Shown here piece after piece: positions 43,895 through 52,498 of a stretch of DNA of 64,000 bases. The DNA comes from CAZOZZ01 sp965247425 (GTDB lineage: Bacteria > Acidobacteriota > Terriglobia > 20CM-2-55-15). The stretch covers positions 2,666,001-2,730,000 of the forward strand of contig OZ252023.1 in the NCBI GenBank assembly GCA_965247425.1, in the 5' to 3' direction. Below the pieces are notes generated by a model, which saw nothing but the letters and a program-made list of their open reading frames with translations, was not told where the DNA came from and searched no databases. How positions within the stretch are numbered: position 1 is the first letter of the stretch; every line of letters starts with the position of its first letter. The translations under genes and the position numbers were made by a program.

Positions 43895-45238
43895 ATGTTG
43901 CATTTTATTTCACGAACCATTCGTCGTAGCCGACCCTTTGGATTTTCTCGCAGGATTGCGGGCGGTGCGCTCCTCGTCGTCTTGATACCAACGGCCGCGA
44001 TGGCCATGATGCAGCTCCGCTACGACCGGGAGTACCCGGTCATCGGATACGGGTCGGGGACACCCGATGGCCCTCTGGCAAAGTTGAGGAAACGTATCGA
44101 GAGCGGCGAAGTGAAACTCGAGTTCGACAGCCGAAACGGTTACCTCGCCTCGCTGCTTCGAGAGTTAGATATCGATGTGGCCTCCCAGATGCTTGTGTTT
44201 TCCAAGACGAGCGTACAGAAAGGCCGGATCTCGCCCGAGACGCCTCGCGCCGTCTATTTCAGGGACGACGTGTACGTCGGCTGGGTCCAGGGTGGTCGCT
44301 CGATCGAAATCTCGGCCCTCGACCCGGACCTGGGGCCCGTCTTCTACACGCTCAGCCAGGTAAATCCCGAAAGACCGGAGTTCGTGCGCGAGACATTTCG
44401 CTGCCTTCGGTGTCATGACTCCTACTCCATGACCGGTGGCGGCGTCCCGCGCTACATCATGGGTTCGATGTTTCCCGACGCGAAAGGCCTGGCCGTTTCC
44501 CACGAAGGCTGGTACCTGACCACGGACAGGAATCCTATCAGCCAGCGATGGGGCGGGTGGTACGTCACCGGAACGCACGGGGACCAGAAACACATGGGGA
44601 ACCTGATCGTCACCGACCCCACCGACCGCGAGCAGTTCGATCTGGCGCGGGGCGCGAACCGCTCCGACCTTGAAGGTCTGGTCGACACATCACCCTATCT
44701 CACCCGACACAGCGATATTGTCGCGTTGATGGTGATCGAGCACCAGGTCGGCGTGCAGAACCTCATCATCGGGGCAAACTGGAAAATCCGTTCGGCCCTC
44801 GCTGCCGATAATGTCGCCGACGAACAAGGTGCCGACAGCATCCCCAGACTGGTCGAAGAACTCACCGAACCGCTCGTCGAAGCGATGCTTTTCGTCGGTG
44901 AAGCCCCGCTGACAGGTCCGATCGAGGGCACTTCGGGCTTCGCGTCTAAGTTCGTCAGTCAGGGCCCTTGGGATGGGGAAGGACGCTCCCTTCTGGAGTT
45001 GGATCTCACCACACGGTTGTTCCGGTATCCGCTGAGCTATCTCATCTATTCAGAAGCCTTCGATGCGCTGCCGGACCTGGCCAGGGACTACGTCTACCGC
45101 CGACTCCGTGAGGTCCTGGACGGCGCGGATCGGAGCGAGCGGTTTGAGCACCTGGCCGCGGCCGACCGGCGGGCCATCCTCGAAATTCTGGAGACGACCA
45201 AGGAGGATTTCGCGGAATTCCAGCGACCTGGTTTCTAA
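43895..45238 (+). CDS. Exported mono-heme c-type cytochrome-like protein
   Basis: The frame is open from 43748, but the ATG at 43895 is preferred: GAGGT precedes it and the protein then begins with a basic N-terminus and a hydrophobic segment ('IAGGALLVVLIPTAAMAMM'), a normal signal peptide. This gives 447 residues. A single CxxCH (CLRCHDS) lies in 'ETFRCLRCHDSYSMTGGGVP', followed by conserved 'GWYVTGTHGDQKHMGNLIV'. It is probably a periplasmic heme protein of unknown partner. It is divergent from the DUF1592 copy 2 operon, suggesting shared control. Confidence 0.78.
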   Translation: MLHFISRTIRRSRPFGFSRRIAGGALLVVLIPTAAMAMMQLRYDREYPVIGYGSGTPDGPLAKLRKRIESGEVKLEFDSRNGYLASLLRELDIDVASQMLVFSKTSVQKGRISPETPRAVYFRDDVYVGWVQGGRSIEISALDPDLGPVFYTLSQVNPERPEFVRETFRCLRCHDSYSMTGGGVPRYIMGSMFPDAKGLAVSHEGWYLTTDRNPISQRWGGWYVTGTHGDQKHMGNLIVTDPTDREQFDLARGANRSDLEGLVDTSPYLTRHSDIVALMVIEHQVGVQNLIIGANWKIRSALAADNVADEQGADSIPRLVEELTEPLVEAMLFVGEAPLTGPIEGTSGFASKFVSQGPWDGEGRSLLELDLTTRLFRYPLSYLIYSEAFDALPDLARDYVYRRLREVLDGADRSERFEHLAAADRRAILEILETTKEDFAEFQRPGF

Positions 45239-45262
45239 CCCGGAATCTCGGTCCACATCGGC

Positions 45263-47899
45263 TCACGACCCGCGAAGCACCTCGTGGACCTTGCGCAGGA
45301 GATCAGCGGGTGTGAAAGGTTTGTCGAGGAGCTCAGAGCCGCCGACGAGCCGATAGGCTTTCGATGTGTTGTCCGAGTAACCGGACATGTACAGTACTTT
45401 GAAATCCGAATCTCGGGTACGCAGACGCTCGACAAGTTCGGGGCCGCTCGTCTTGGGCATGACTACGTCGGTCAGGACGAGGTCGAACGGAGGGCCCCCT
45501 TCGACTGCCGATTTCGCCTGACCCGCGCCGGTCACATCGAGGACGGAATAGCCTCTTGCTCGGAGGATCTTTGCCGTCAGCACTCTCACGTCTTCGTCGT
45601 CCTCGACTAGCAATATCCTCCCTTCGCTGAAGGGAACCTCCTCATCGCTCAGGGCCTCCCGGGAATCAAGGACCGCAGACGGGACTTGCGGCAGGAAGAT
45701 GTCGAAGACAGTTCCGACACCAGGTTTACTTTCGACGGAGATTGCTCCTTTGCTCTGTTTGACGATCCCGTAAACCGCGGCAAGCCCCAACCCTGTTCCT
45801 TCACCCCTTTCTTTCGTGGTGAAGAAAGGTTCGAATATGCGTTTACTTTCGACGGAGATTGCTCCTTTGCTCTGTTTGACGATCCCGTAAACCGCGGCAA
45901 GCCCCAACCCTGTTCCTTCACCCCTTTCTTTCGTGGTGAAGAAAGGTTCGAATATGCGCACGACGGTATCCGGGTCCATACCCGTTCCGCTGTCAGAAAC
46001 AGTCAACAGCGAATAACGGCCGGGAGACACTTCCTGAAGTTCACTCGCCCTCGCCTCATCCAGTTCGACGTCGGAAGTCCGGATCTCGAGCTTTCCTCCC
46101 TGGGGCATGGCATGGCGTGCGTTCACGGCAAGGTTCACAATCACTTGCTCCAGTTGGGCAGGATCGGCCTCGACGTATCCCTTCGACGCGAGGAGGGTGA
46201 TGAGGTCGATGTCTTCACCCAGAGTTCGGCGCAGAACCATGTGTAACTCCGAAATGGCGTCGTTGAGCTTAAGGACTTTCGGATCGAAGCGCTGCTTGCG
46301 GCCAAAAGCCAGCAACTGGCGTGTCAATGCCGCGCCGCGTTCCGACGCCTTCGATTGTGCCCGAACGCTCGCCTGCATGGGCGAACCGGCAGGCAGCTGA
46401 TCCTGCAGGAGGCTGCTGCAACCGGATATGATAGTCAGGATGTTGTTGAAATCGTGAGCGATGCCTCCCGCCAGCTGTCCTACGGCGTCCATCCGCTGCG
46501 CCGCGTGGAACTGCCGTTCCAGGGCTTTCCGTTCGGTTACATCCCGGACGACGGCCATGATCATCAGGTCCTCCCCGACCCGTGTCGGGCTGAGGCTGAT
46601 TTCCACGGGAAACTCGGATCCGTCTTTCCGGCGGCCACGGAGGTCGAGGTCCTTTCCCATCGGCCGCATTGTCGGCTCGGCACCGTATGCGACCCGCTGG
46701 GCCCGGTGGGCGGCCTGTTGAGTGGCTGGCACGAGCAACTCCACGGGGTTCCCGATCAGCTCCTCGGCGTCGTACCCGAACATCGCCCTCGTCTGAGCAT
46801 TGATGAGAAGGATGACGCCTTGCCGATCGGTAACGACGATCCCGTCCTGGGCGGATTCCAGAAGCGCCCGACTCTGTTGTTCGCTTGCCTTCAATCTGGC
46901 GTTCGCCGTACGAATGTTTTCGATGTTCGATCGCCCCAGGTCTTTCTTGGTGTTCCTCAGTTCCGTTGTGACGGTGGCCGCCATCAATGCGAAAACCGTC
47001 TTGACTCCGAGGAAAACCTGAAGGCTCAGCACGTCCGGGCCAACTAATCCATCGACCGCAGCGAACGGCCCCCTGCCGCTCATCGTGTTCCATCCCGCCA
47101 CGACGGAAATGAGGACGGCTCCGGATGACGCTCCGACAACTCCAAATCGAAACGCCGCCCACATAAGAAAGGGAATGGTCACGTAAGGAAACTGTGCGGG
47201 AGAAAGGAGGCTTCCCGGGGCCGCGCCGAACGCGTAGTTGGCGCTGGCGAGCAGGAGGAAAGTCAGCACCGTCATTTCGACCATACGGAAGGGACTCGCC
47301 ATGCCGAGCGCCTTACGGTGCGCTGGGAGTGCCCACACGAGGATTGCGGGAGCGACCAGGAGGATGCCGAAACCGTCCCCAATCCACCAACTGAGCCATC
47401 CAACCCAGAATGGCGTTGCGTAGTATAAGGAACGGACCGCGCCTCCCGCCAGACCCGATGTGCCGGCAACCAACGCCGTTATCAGGACGAACCAAATCGC
47501 CTCTCGACTCGTTGTCAGCCTGGGGGGTCCTCTGAGGGTCCTGGTAAAAAGCCATGCGAACAGCCAGACTTCCGCCAGGTTGACGAACGCGAGAACGAGC
47601 GTGTCCGAAAGAGGTACTCCCAGGGACAGAAACGTGGGCACGTAGGCCAGGACGAAAACTGCCATCACCCCGGGCCACAATCGCTTTGGGCTCAGCAGGG
47701 TTGCAGCCACGACCACGCCGGTCGCGGGCCACAGAGCCGAAACCTGTCCCTCAACGAAGAATCTGAAGGCCAGCTGGATGGCGACAACTGTTCCGCCGAA
47801 AAGCAGAATGGAGTCTCGAATAGGTGGAAAGTGGCGTGGGATCGATCTGACGATCGAGCCAGGGTGGGCCTCGCTGCTCAGTGCGATATTTCGAATCAA
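45263..47899 (-). CDS. MASE1-PAS hybrid histidine kinase with a duplicated ATPase segment
   Basis: The 878-residue protein has: a MASE1 sensor with about eight membrane helices (30-310), a short coiled region, a PAS domain (343-460), HisKA with His482 (GGIAHDFNN), an HATPase domain (590-738) and a receiver domain (761-878, phospho-Asp about 811 in LVLTDVVMP). Residues 648-686 and 687-725 are the same 39-residue segment twice, containing the F/G1 box 'EPFFTTK' and the G2 box 'GTGLGL'. This places an extra ATP-lid into the fold and may impair the kinase. No partner regulator is next to it. Confidence 0.9.
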   Translation of the reverse strand: MIRNIALSSEAHPGSIVRSIPRHFPPIRDSILLFGGTVVAIQLAFRFFVEGQVSALWPATGVVVAATLLSPKRLWPGVMAVFVLAYVPTFLSLGVPLSDTLVLAFVNLAEVWLFAWLFTRTLRGPPRLTTSREAIWFVLITALVAGTSGLAGGAVRSLYYATPFWVGWLSWWIGDGFGILLVAPAILVWALPAHRKALGMASPFRMVEMTVLTFLLLASANYAFGAAPGSLLSPAQFPYVTIPFLMWAAFRFGVVGASSGAVLISVVAGWNTMSGRGPFAAVDGLVGPDVLSLQVFLGVKTVFALMAATVTTELRNTKKDLGRSNIENIRTANARLKASEQQSRALLESAQDGIVVTDRQGVILLINAQTRAMFGYDAEELIGNPVELLVPATQQAAHRAQRVAYGAEPTMRPMGKDLDLRGRRKDGSEFPVEISLSPTRVGEDLMIMAVVRDVTERKALERQFHAAQRMDAVGQLAGGIAHDFNNILTIISGCSSLLQDQLPAGSPMQASVRAQSKASERGAALTRQLLAFGRKQRFDPKVLKLNDAISELHMVLRRTLGEDIDLITLLASKGYVEADPAQLEQVIVNLAVNARHAMPQGGKLEIRTSDVELDEARASELQEVSPGRYSLLTVSDSGTGMDPDTVVRIFEPFFTTKERGEGTGLGLAAVYGIVKQSKGAISVESKRIFEPFFTTKERGEGTGLGLAAVYGIVKQSKGAISVESKPGVGTVFDIFLPQVPSAVLDSREALSDEEVPFSEGRILLVEDDEDVRVLTAKILRARGYSVLDVTGAGQAKSAVEGGPPFDLVLTDVVMPKTSGPELVERLRTRDSDFKVLYMSGYSDNTSKAYRLVGGSELLDKPFTPADLLRKVHEVLRGS
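45724..45957. repeat. Perfect 117-bp tandem duplication in the histidine kinase gene
   Basis: 45724-45840 and 45841-45957 are identical over 117 bp (39 codons), in frame. Identity suggests a very recent event or an assembly artefact. Confidence 0.92.
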
Positions 47900-48171
47900 T
47901 GTCCCGCCATTTCATGCGAGGTCGAAAGCTCGATTCCTAGAGTACGAACGGAGGAGCTTGGGGGAAATCAATCCGTTACTTGGTCCACTTGGCCCGCATA
48001 CTCGTATATGTGACGTCTCCCAGGATACTCGCTGGGATGCCGCGCGCCTATTCTGACTTCGACCGCATTCGAACCGATCTCGCCGACTCCAATGCAGCGG
48101 TCGATCCCAATGCTGCCGCTGTCAGGCAAGCCAGGGTTGGTTCGTTTGTATGAGGCGATTCTTGAGGTGTT

Positions 48172-49194
48172 CTACCCCAGAGGTGCCAAGGCCGACCCAG
48201 GTCCGACTACGAGGCGTTCGAGCATGGCCTTCTGTACGTGTAGTCGATTCTCCGCCTGTCCGAACACCACGGATTTCCCACCATCGATAACCGAGTCTCT
48301 GACAACGACGTTGCGTCGCACAGGAAGGCAGTGCATGAAGTACGCACCTTGGGTCACGCCCATCAGGGCGTCATCGACGATCCAGTCGCCGTGACGCCGC
48401 CGCATTCGGTTCTCGGCCTCCGGATCATCGTAGCGCGCCATCGCGCCCCACGATTTCGCGTACACGACTTCCGCCCCCTCGGCGCCGGACATCCTGTCTC
48501 GCGAGAAGCGGAGGCTGCCGCCGGAGGCGGCCGTTGCCCTTCTGGCGGCTTCGAGGATTCCTGATTCCAGATCGAAGCCGTCCGGATGCGACAACGTGAC
48601 GTCCATTCCCATCGCCGACGTCGCCAGGACGATGGAATTCGCGACTGCCATGGGCAGCGGTTTCGGGTGGCTCGCCCACGTGATCGTGATCTTGCGACAC
48701 CTGAATTCTCCAAGAACGTCTTCGATCGTCATCAGGTCGGCCAACGCCTGACAGGGGTGATACAAAGCCGACTCCATATTGAAGACAGGAATATCGGAAT
48801 GATGCATGATCGTTTGAAACAGGGTGTCGGCCGTGTCTTCTCCCCGGTCGATTCCACCCGCAAAGACACGTACGCCAAGCGCGTCGAAATATCGAGACAG
48901 AACCCGTACCGCGTCCTTGACATGCTCGGCTCCATCTCCGTCCATCCGCACTCCATCCACCGTCTCGAGTTTGTGAAACATTCCGGGTTCGAGTGTGGTC
49001 ACGGCGGCGCCCATCGACTGCAGACCGACTTCAAAAGAGCACCTCGTCCGCAACGAGGGAGAGAGAAACAAAAGGGCGACGTGTTTGCCACCAAGCAAGT
49101 CCGATAGCGGCGAGCCGCGGAATTCGCGCGATCGCAACAGCAGCGAGCGAATGTCGCGGGTCGGCAACTCCTGCAAGTTGTAGAAGTGTTTCAT
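48172..49194 (-). CDS. argF': N-acylornithine carbamoyltransferase (ArgF'; succinyl- or acetylornithine)
   Basis: The start at 49194 overlaps the argD stop by 4 bp (ATGA), giving 340 residues. The phosphate/carbamoyl loop 'FLSPSLRTRCSFE', the 'WASHPKPLPMAVANS' segment and 'HCLPVRRN' match N-acyl- rather than free-ornithine transcarbamylases. The position that sets acyl choice (Glu92 in Xanthomonas AOTCase, Pro90 in Bacteroides SOTCase) is Ala89 here (in DGDGAEH). Small residues there are known to favour N-succinylornithine, so a succinyl substrate is plausible. It makes N-acylcitrulline from N-acylornithine and carbamoyl phosphate. Last gene of the arg operon. Confidence 0.87.
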   Translation of the reverse strand: MKHFYNLQELPTRDIRSLLLRSREFRGSPLSDLLGGKHVALLFLSPSLRTRCSFEVGLQSMGAAVTTLEPGMFHKLETVDGVRMDGDGAEHVKDAVRVLSRYFDALGVRVFAGGIDRGEDTADTLFQTIMHHSDIPVFNMESALYHPCQALADLMTIEDVLGEFRCRKITITWASHPKPLPMAVANSIVLATSAMGMDVTLSHPDGFDLESGILEAARRATAASGGSLRFSRDRMSGAEGAEVVYAKSWGAMARYDDPEAENRMRRRHGDWIVDDALMGVTQGAYFMHCLPVRRNVVVRDSVIDGGKSVVFGQAENRLHVQKAMLERLVVGPGSALAPLG

Positions 49195-50363
49195 CGGGCC
49201 GGACCCAGCACCTGTTCGAACGCAGAGAAAAAGACGTCCCAGTCTTCGGCGTCGACGGTCAAAGGAGGGAGCAGACGAATCGTCTCGGGCTGGCTGCACG
49301 TACCGACCAGAACGCCGGATTCGAGCAGCGCCATCTGGACCTCCTTGGCCGGGTGCTCCAACTGCACCCCCAGGAGATAACCCCGGCCGCGGATCTGGGA
49401 AACACCGCGCCCGAGAAATTCTCCAAGCCGACGACAAACGCTGTGGCCCAGTGCCCGAACCCGGTCCACCAGCCCTTCGGCTTCAATGATCCGATACGTC
49501 GACAGAATCGCGGCGGCGGCGAGTGGGCCACCGCCGAATGTCGTGCCGTGATCCCCCACCCCAATCCCGGCGCAATAATGTTCGTTGGCGAGGACGACCC
49601 CGGCGGGAAAACCCGCGGCCACACCCTTGGCGGTTGTCACCAGGTCGGGTTCGACTCCCCAGTGGTGGCCGGCGAACCAGTGACCGGTCCGACCCGTTCC
49701 CGTCTGCACTTCATCGAACACCAGACAGATGCCTTCGCGAGTGCAATGGGCCCGGAGAGCCGTGTAATAGTCCTTCTCGGCGACGAAGACTCCCGCCACA
49801 CTCTGAATCGGTTCGACGATGACTGCCGCCACGTCCTCGATGGCCTGGATGGCCTCCAGGTCGCCGAATGGGACGAAGTTGGTGTGGTTGGCGACGTTCT
49901 CAGGAAACGCATGCCGCAACGATTCGAACCCGGTGACGCTCAAAGCCCCGAGCGTCCGCCCATGAAACCCCCCGATCATGGAAACGATCCGTTTCCTCCG
50001 GGTCGCTCTTCGTGCGATCTTCAACGCCGTCTCGTTCGCTTCGGATCCGGAACCGCAGAAGTAGACCGCATGCATGGAGGGGTAGCTGTGGCGCACGAGC
50101 GTTTCGCCGGCCTGGCCGCGAAGTTCGTGGTATACGGCGTTGGAGCAGCAGACCAGCTTTTCCATCTGACGCCGCATGTCTTCGACCCAACGCGGGTGGC
50201 AATGTCCGAGCGAAGCGACGGCATGTCCCCCATAGAGGTCCAGGTAGCGGTCGCCCGTGTCACTGAACACGTAATTTCCATCGCCTTCGGTCAGCCGAAT
50301 CGGAAGGCGAACGTTTTCATACACGCGGACCGTGTACCGGTCTTCTCGTGTTCGAGCGATCAT
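49191..50363 (-). CDS. argD: N-acylornithine aminotransferase
   Basis: A class-III PLP aminotransferase: 'CGSGSEANETALKIAR', 'IVEPIQSVAG', 'FDEVQTGTGRTG' and the PLP lysine in 'LVTTAKGVAAGFPAG'. It converts N-acylglutamate semialdehyde to N-acylornithine. The frame is open to 50447, but the ATG at 50363 has GGAG before it and fits the family, giving 390 residues. Its stop overlaps argF' (ATGA); argC lies 28 bp upstream. Confidence 0.93.
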   Translation of the reverse strand: MIARTREDRYTVRVYENVRLPIRLTEGDGNYVFSDTGDRYLDLYGGHAVASLGHCHPRWVEDMRRQMEKLVCCSNAVYHELRGQAGETLVRHSYPSMHAVYFCGSGSEANETALKIARRATRRKRIVSMIGGFHGRTLGALSVTGFESLRHAFPENVANHTNFVPFGDLEAIQAIEDVAAVIVEPIQSVAGVFVAEKDYYTALRAHCTREGICLVFDEVQTGTGRTGHWFAGHHWGVEPDLVTTAKGVAAGFPAGVVLANEHYCAGIGVGDHGTTFGGGPLAAAAILSTYRIIEAEGLVDRVRALGHSVCRRLGEFLGRGVSQIRGRGYLLGVQLEHPAKEVQMALLESGVLVGTCSQPETIRLLPPLTVDAEDWDVFFSAFEQVLGPAR

Positions 50364-50391
50364 CGCAAGTCTCCTTTCGTCACGAGAGAAG

Positions 50392-51444
50392 TCAAATGAA
50401 ACCTCCAGGCAGCCGCAGCCCATCTGTTTCGTCAAAACCGAAAACACAGTTCAGATTCTGGATCGCCTGTCCGGCGGCGCCCTTTCCGAGGTTGTCGATC
50501 ACACCGAATCCGACCGAACCCAGCGGCTCGGCGCCCGCGAACCCCACAAAAGCCTGGGGTGTGCCCTGAACCCAGCGCAGATCTGGCGATCCCTCGACGA
50601 CGTTGACGAACGCCTCGTCCTGGTAGGCGTCACGATAAGTCTCCGTTAACCGCGCCGAACTGACGCCCGGAAGGAAGGCGGTGACATAAATGCCTCGAAC
50701 GATGGGCGCGGACTGCGCCACGAAAAGCAGCCGCATGTCCCGGTCCGTTTCCGAACGAAGAAACTCTTCGACTTCCAGCAAGTGCTGGTGCTCGAGCGGC
50801 CTGTACGACCGGATGTTGGCCGCTCTCTCGGGATGATGCGTCGTCGGTTTGGGACTCGCCCCCGATCCGGACGATCCGGTAATGCCGGTCACGCAGACGT
50901 CACCGGATAGCAATCCCTTGCGGGCCAAGGGCGCTAACGTCAGCAGGATGGCTGTGGCAAAGCAACCGGGGTTGGCCACCAGGCGCGCGCCCAGGATGTC
51001 GCGCCTCCGGAACTCCGGCAGGCCATAGACGAATTTGCCGAGCAGGTCACCGGCAACATGGTCCCGTCCGTAGTGTCGTCTGTAGCCTTCCACGTCAGTG
51101 GAGCGAAAGTCTCCGGCCAGATCGACGAAGACGACGTCCGGATAAGCTCTCGCCAGAGCGGGGATCAATCGTTGGGAGTCGTGGTGCGGCAGGGCGAGGA
51201 AGACGGCTCCGACTTCGTCCATTCGGGCCCGGCCCTCCTCCATCGTGCAGAATCGGCCAGCGGCGAAATGCAGGAGGTTTGGAAGGACTTCGTCGATTGC
51301 ATGCCCGGCATGCGAGTGGGCCGATGCCCAACTCACGTCAAAACGTGGGTGCACCGCAAGATAGCGAAGAAGTTCCGAACCAATGTAGCCGGACGCTCCG
51401 AAAACGCCGACGCCGATTTTTCCGCTGCGTTTATCACCGACCAT
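50392..51444 (-). CDS. argC: N-acyl-gamma-glutamyl-phosphate reductase
   Basis: A 350-residue dehydrogenase with the nucleotide-binding start 'VGVFGASGYIGSELLRYL' and the active Cys in 'NPGCFATAILL'. It reduces N-acylglutamyl phosphate to the semialdehyde with NADPH. Its start overlaps the DUF1611 stop by 11 bp. Confidence 0.95.
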   Translation of the reverse strand: MVGDKRSGKIGVGVFGASGYIGSELLRYLAVHPRFDVSWASAHSHAGHAIDEVLPNLLHFAAGRFCTMEEGRARMDEVGAVFLALPHHDSQRLIPALARAYPDVVFVDLAGDFRSTDVEGYRRHYGRDHVAGDLLGKFVYGLPEFRRRDILGARLVANPGCFATAILLTLAPLARKGLLSGDVCVTGITGSSGSGASPKPTTHHPERAANIRSYRPLEHQHLLEVEEFLRSETDRDMRLLFVAQSAPIVRGIYVTAFLPGVSSARLTETYRDAYQDEAFVNVVEGSPDLRWVQGTPQAFVGFAGAEPLGSVGFGVIDNLGKGAAGQAIQNLNCVFGFDETDGLRLPGGFI

Positions 51445-52498
51445 GGCGAACCGTGGCAGGGATGGGTCGAAACCTCTCCATCAGCGGCTGAATGACGGCT
51501 GCCAGAGAATCGGGATCTTCCAGCCCGTTGATGGCCCGGCTTCCCAGTTCCCGCCGCAGGTAGTCGAGCCCGACTTCATTGTCGGTGACCGGACCTGAGA
51601 ACAGATCCACATTCAAGCCGTAGTCCTTCAAGTACCGTTGACTTCCCCAGGCTCCGACAAGATCGCCGGCACACACGACCAGTACCCCAATCGAGGCCTT
51701 CAGCTCTGGATCTTTAAGGATTTCGATCGCACCGTAGTCCCCGATGATGCCGTCACCGAGTTCAAGCAGCAAGACGTCGGGTGAGAACCCGGCCAGCCAC
51801 CCGATTATCGACCGGGCAATCTGAACGGACTCCCGCCCTTCCAGTCCGGCGGTGGAAGGGTATCCAAAGTCCAGGAACGACGCCGTCGTAACGGCGCCGT
51901 GGTCGCGGGCGGCAATCAGGTCTCTCAGACACGCCACTCCCGTCAGCTTACCCACCGCAACCCGGTATCCCCGTCGCGTCAATCCGAGGGTTGTGCGCGT
52001 CAGGAAAGACGTCTTTCCGCTGTCCATACAGGTTCCGGAGACGACGACGATCGGGGGAATCCGGGACATGGACACACCGAGGGACGGCAGACGGGCATCG
52101 CGAATGTTGAGAATCCTACCGTCGATCACAGGCATTCCGATGACTTCGCACGCCACAGGACCTCTCGCCGCGCCCGTATCCCGGCACACGCCGATCACCC
52201 CGCCCCGATTCAGAACGGCAACCTGGTCCCCTGGTCGAATCCGGCTCGGCACGTTCCCGGCAAATCCCCGAAGCGCCCGGCGACGGCCTAAGGCTCCGAT
52301 CACGACGTTCCCAGCCAGGAGCGGTGACAGCCGACCCGTCTCCAATTCGATGTCCTGACGCCCGGAGTCCTCGAGCACCCGGACAACCACCGCGTTTCCC
52401 GCTTCGGATTCGAGCTTCGTCGTCACTTCGACTTCCCGGTCGAACGAGAGTCTCGACACCACAGATGCGAGCTTGTCGGGCTGCAATCTATCCTTCAT
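51434..52498 (-). CDS. DUF1611 P-loop protein embedded in the arginine operon; candidate glutamate N-acyltransferase
   Basis: The ATG at 52498 gives 354 residues (the frame continues upstream without good start). A P-loop G155-T-C-M-D-S-G-K162-T-S lies after a ~140-residue N-terminal domain; 'LLLELGDGIIGDYG' may be the Walker B region. Members of DUF1611 include DgcN, a D-glutamate N-acetyltransferase. Here the gene overlaps argG by 11 bp and argC by 11 bp, and no argA or argJ is in the operon. It could therefore form N-acylglutamate, the first step of the pathway. This is an inference from position and family; a P-loop kinase-like role is the alternative. Confidence 0.75.
   Translation of the reverse strand: MKDRLQPDKLASVVSRLSFDREVEVTTKLESEAGNAVVVRVLEDSGRQDIELETGRLSPLLAGNVVIGALGRRRALRGFAGNVPSRIRPGDQVAVLNRGGVIGVCRDTGAARGPVACEVIGMPVIDGRILNIRDARLPSLGVSMSRIPPIVVVSGTCMDSGKTSFLTRTTLGLTRRGYRVAVGKLTGVACLRDLIAARDHGAVTTASFLDFGYPSTAGLEGRESVQIARSIIGWLAGFSPDVLLLELGDGIIGDYGAIEILKDPELKASIGVLVVCAGDLVGAWGSQRYLKDYGLNVDLFSGPVTDNEVGLDYLRRELGSRAINGLEDPDSLAAVIQPLMERFRPIPATVRHGR

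Noticed and set aside
48172..49194. Ordinary ornithine carbamoyltransferase (argF)
   Set aside because: The loop FLSPSLRTR, the HPKPLP segment and HCLPVRRN fit the N-acylornithine group, and the operon lacks argJ.
49191..50363. tRNA-like GATTCGAACCC at 49922
   Set aside because: It lies inside argD coding sequence and has no cloverleaf arms around it. No tRNA was found in the window.
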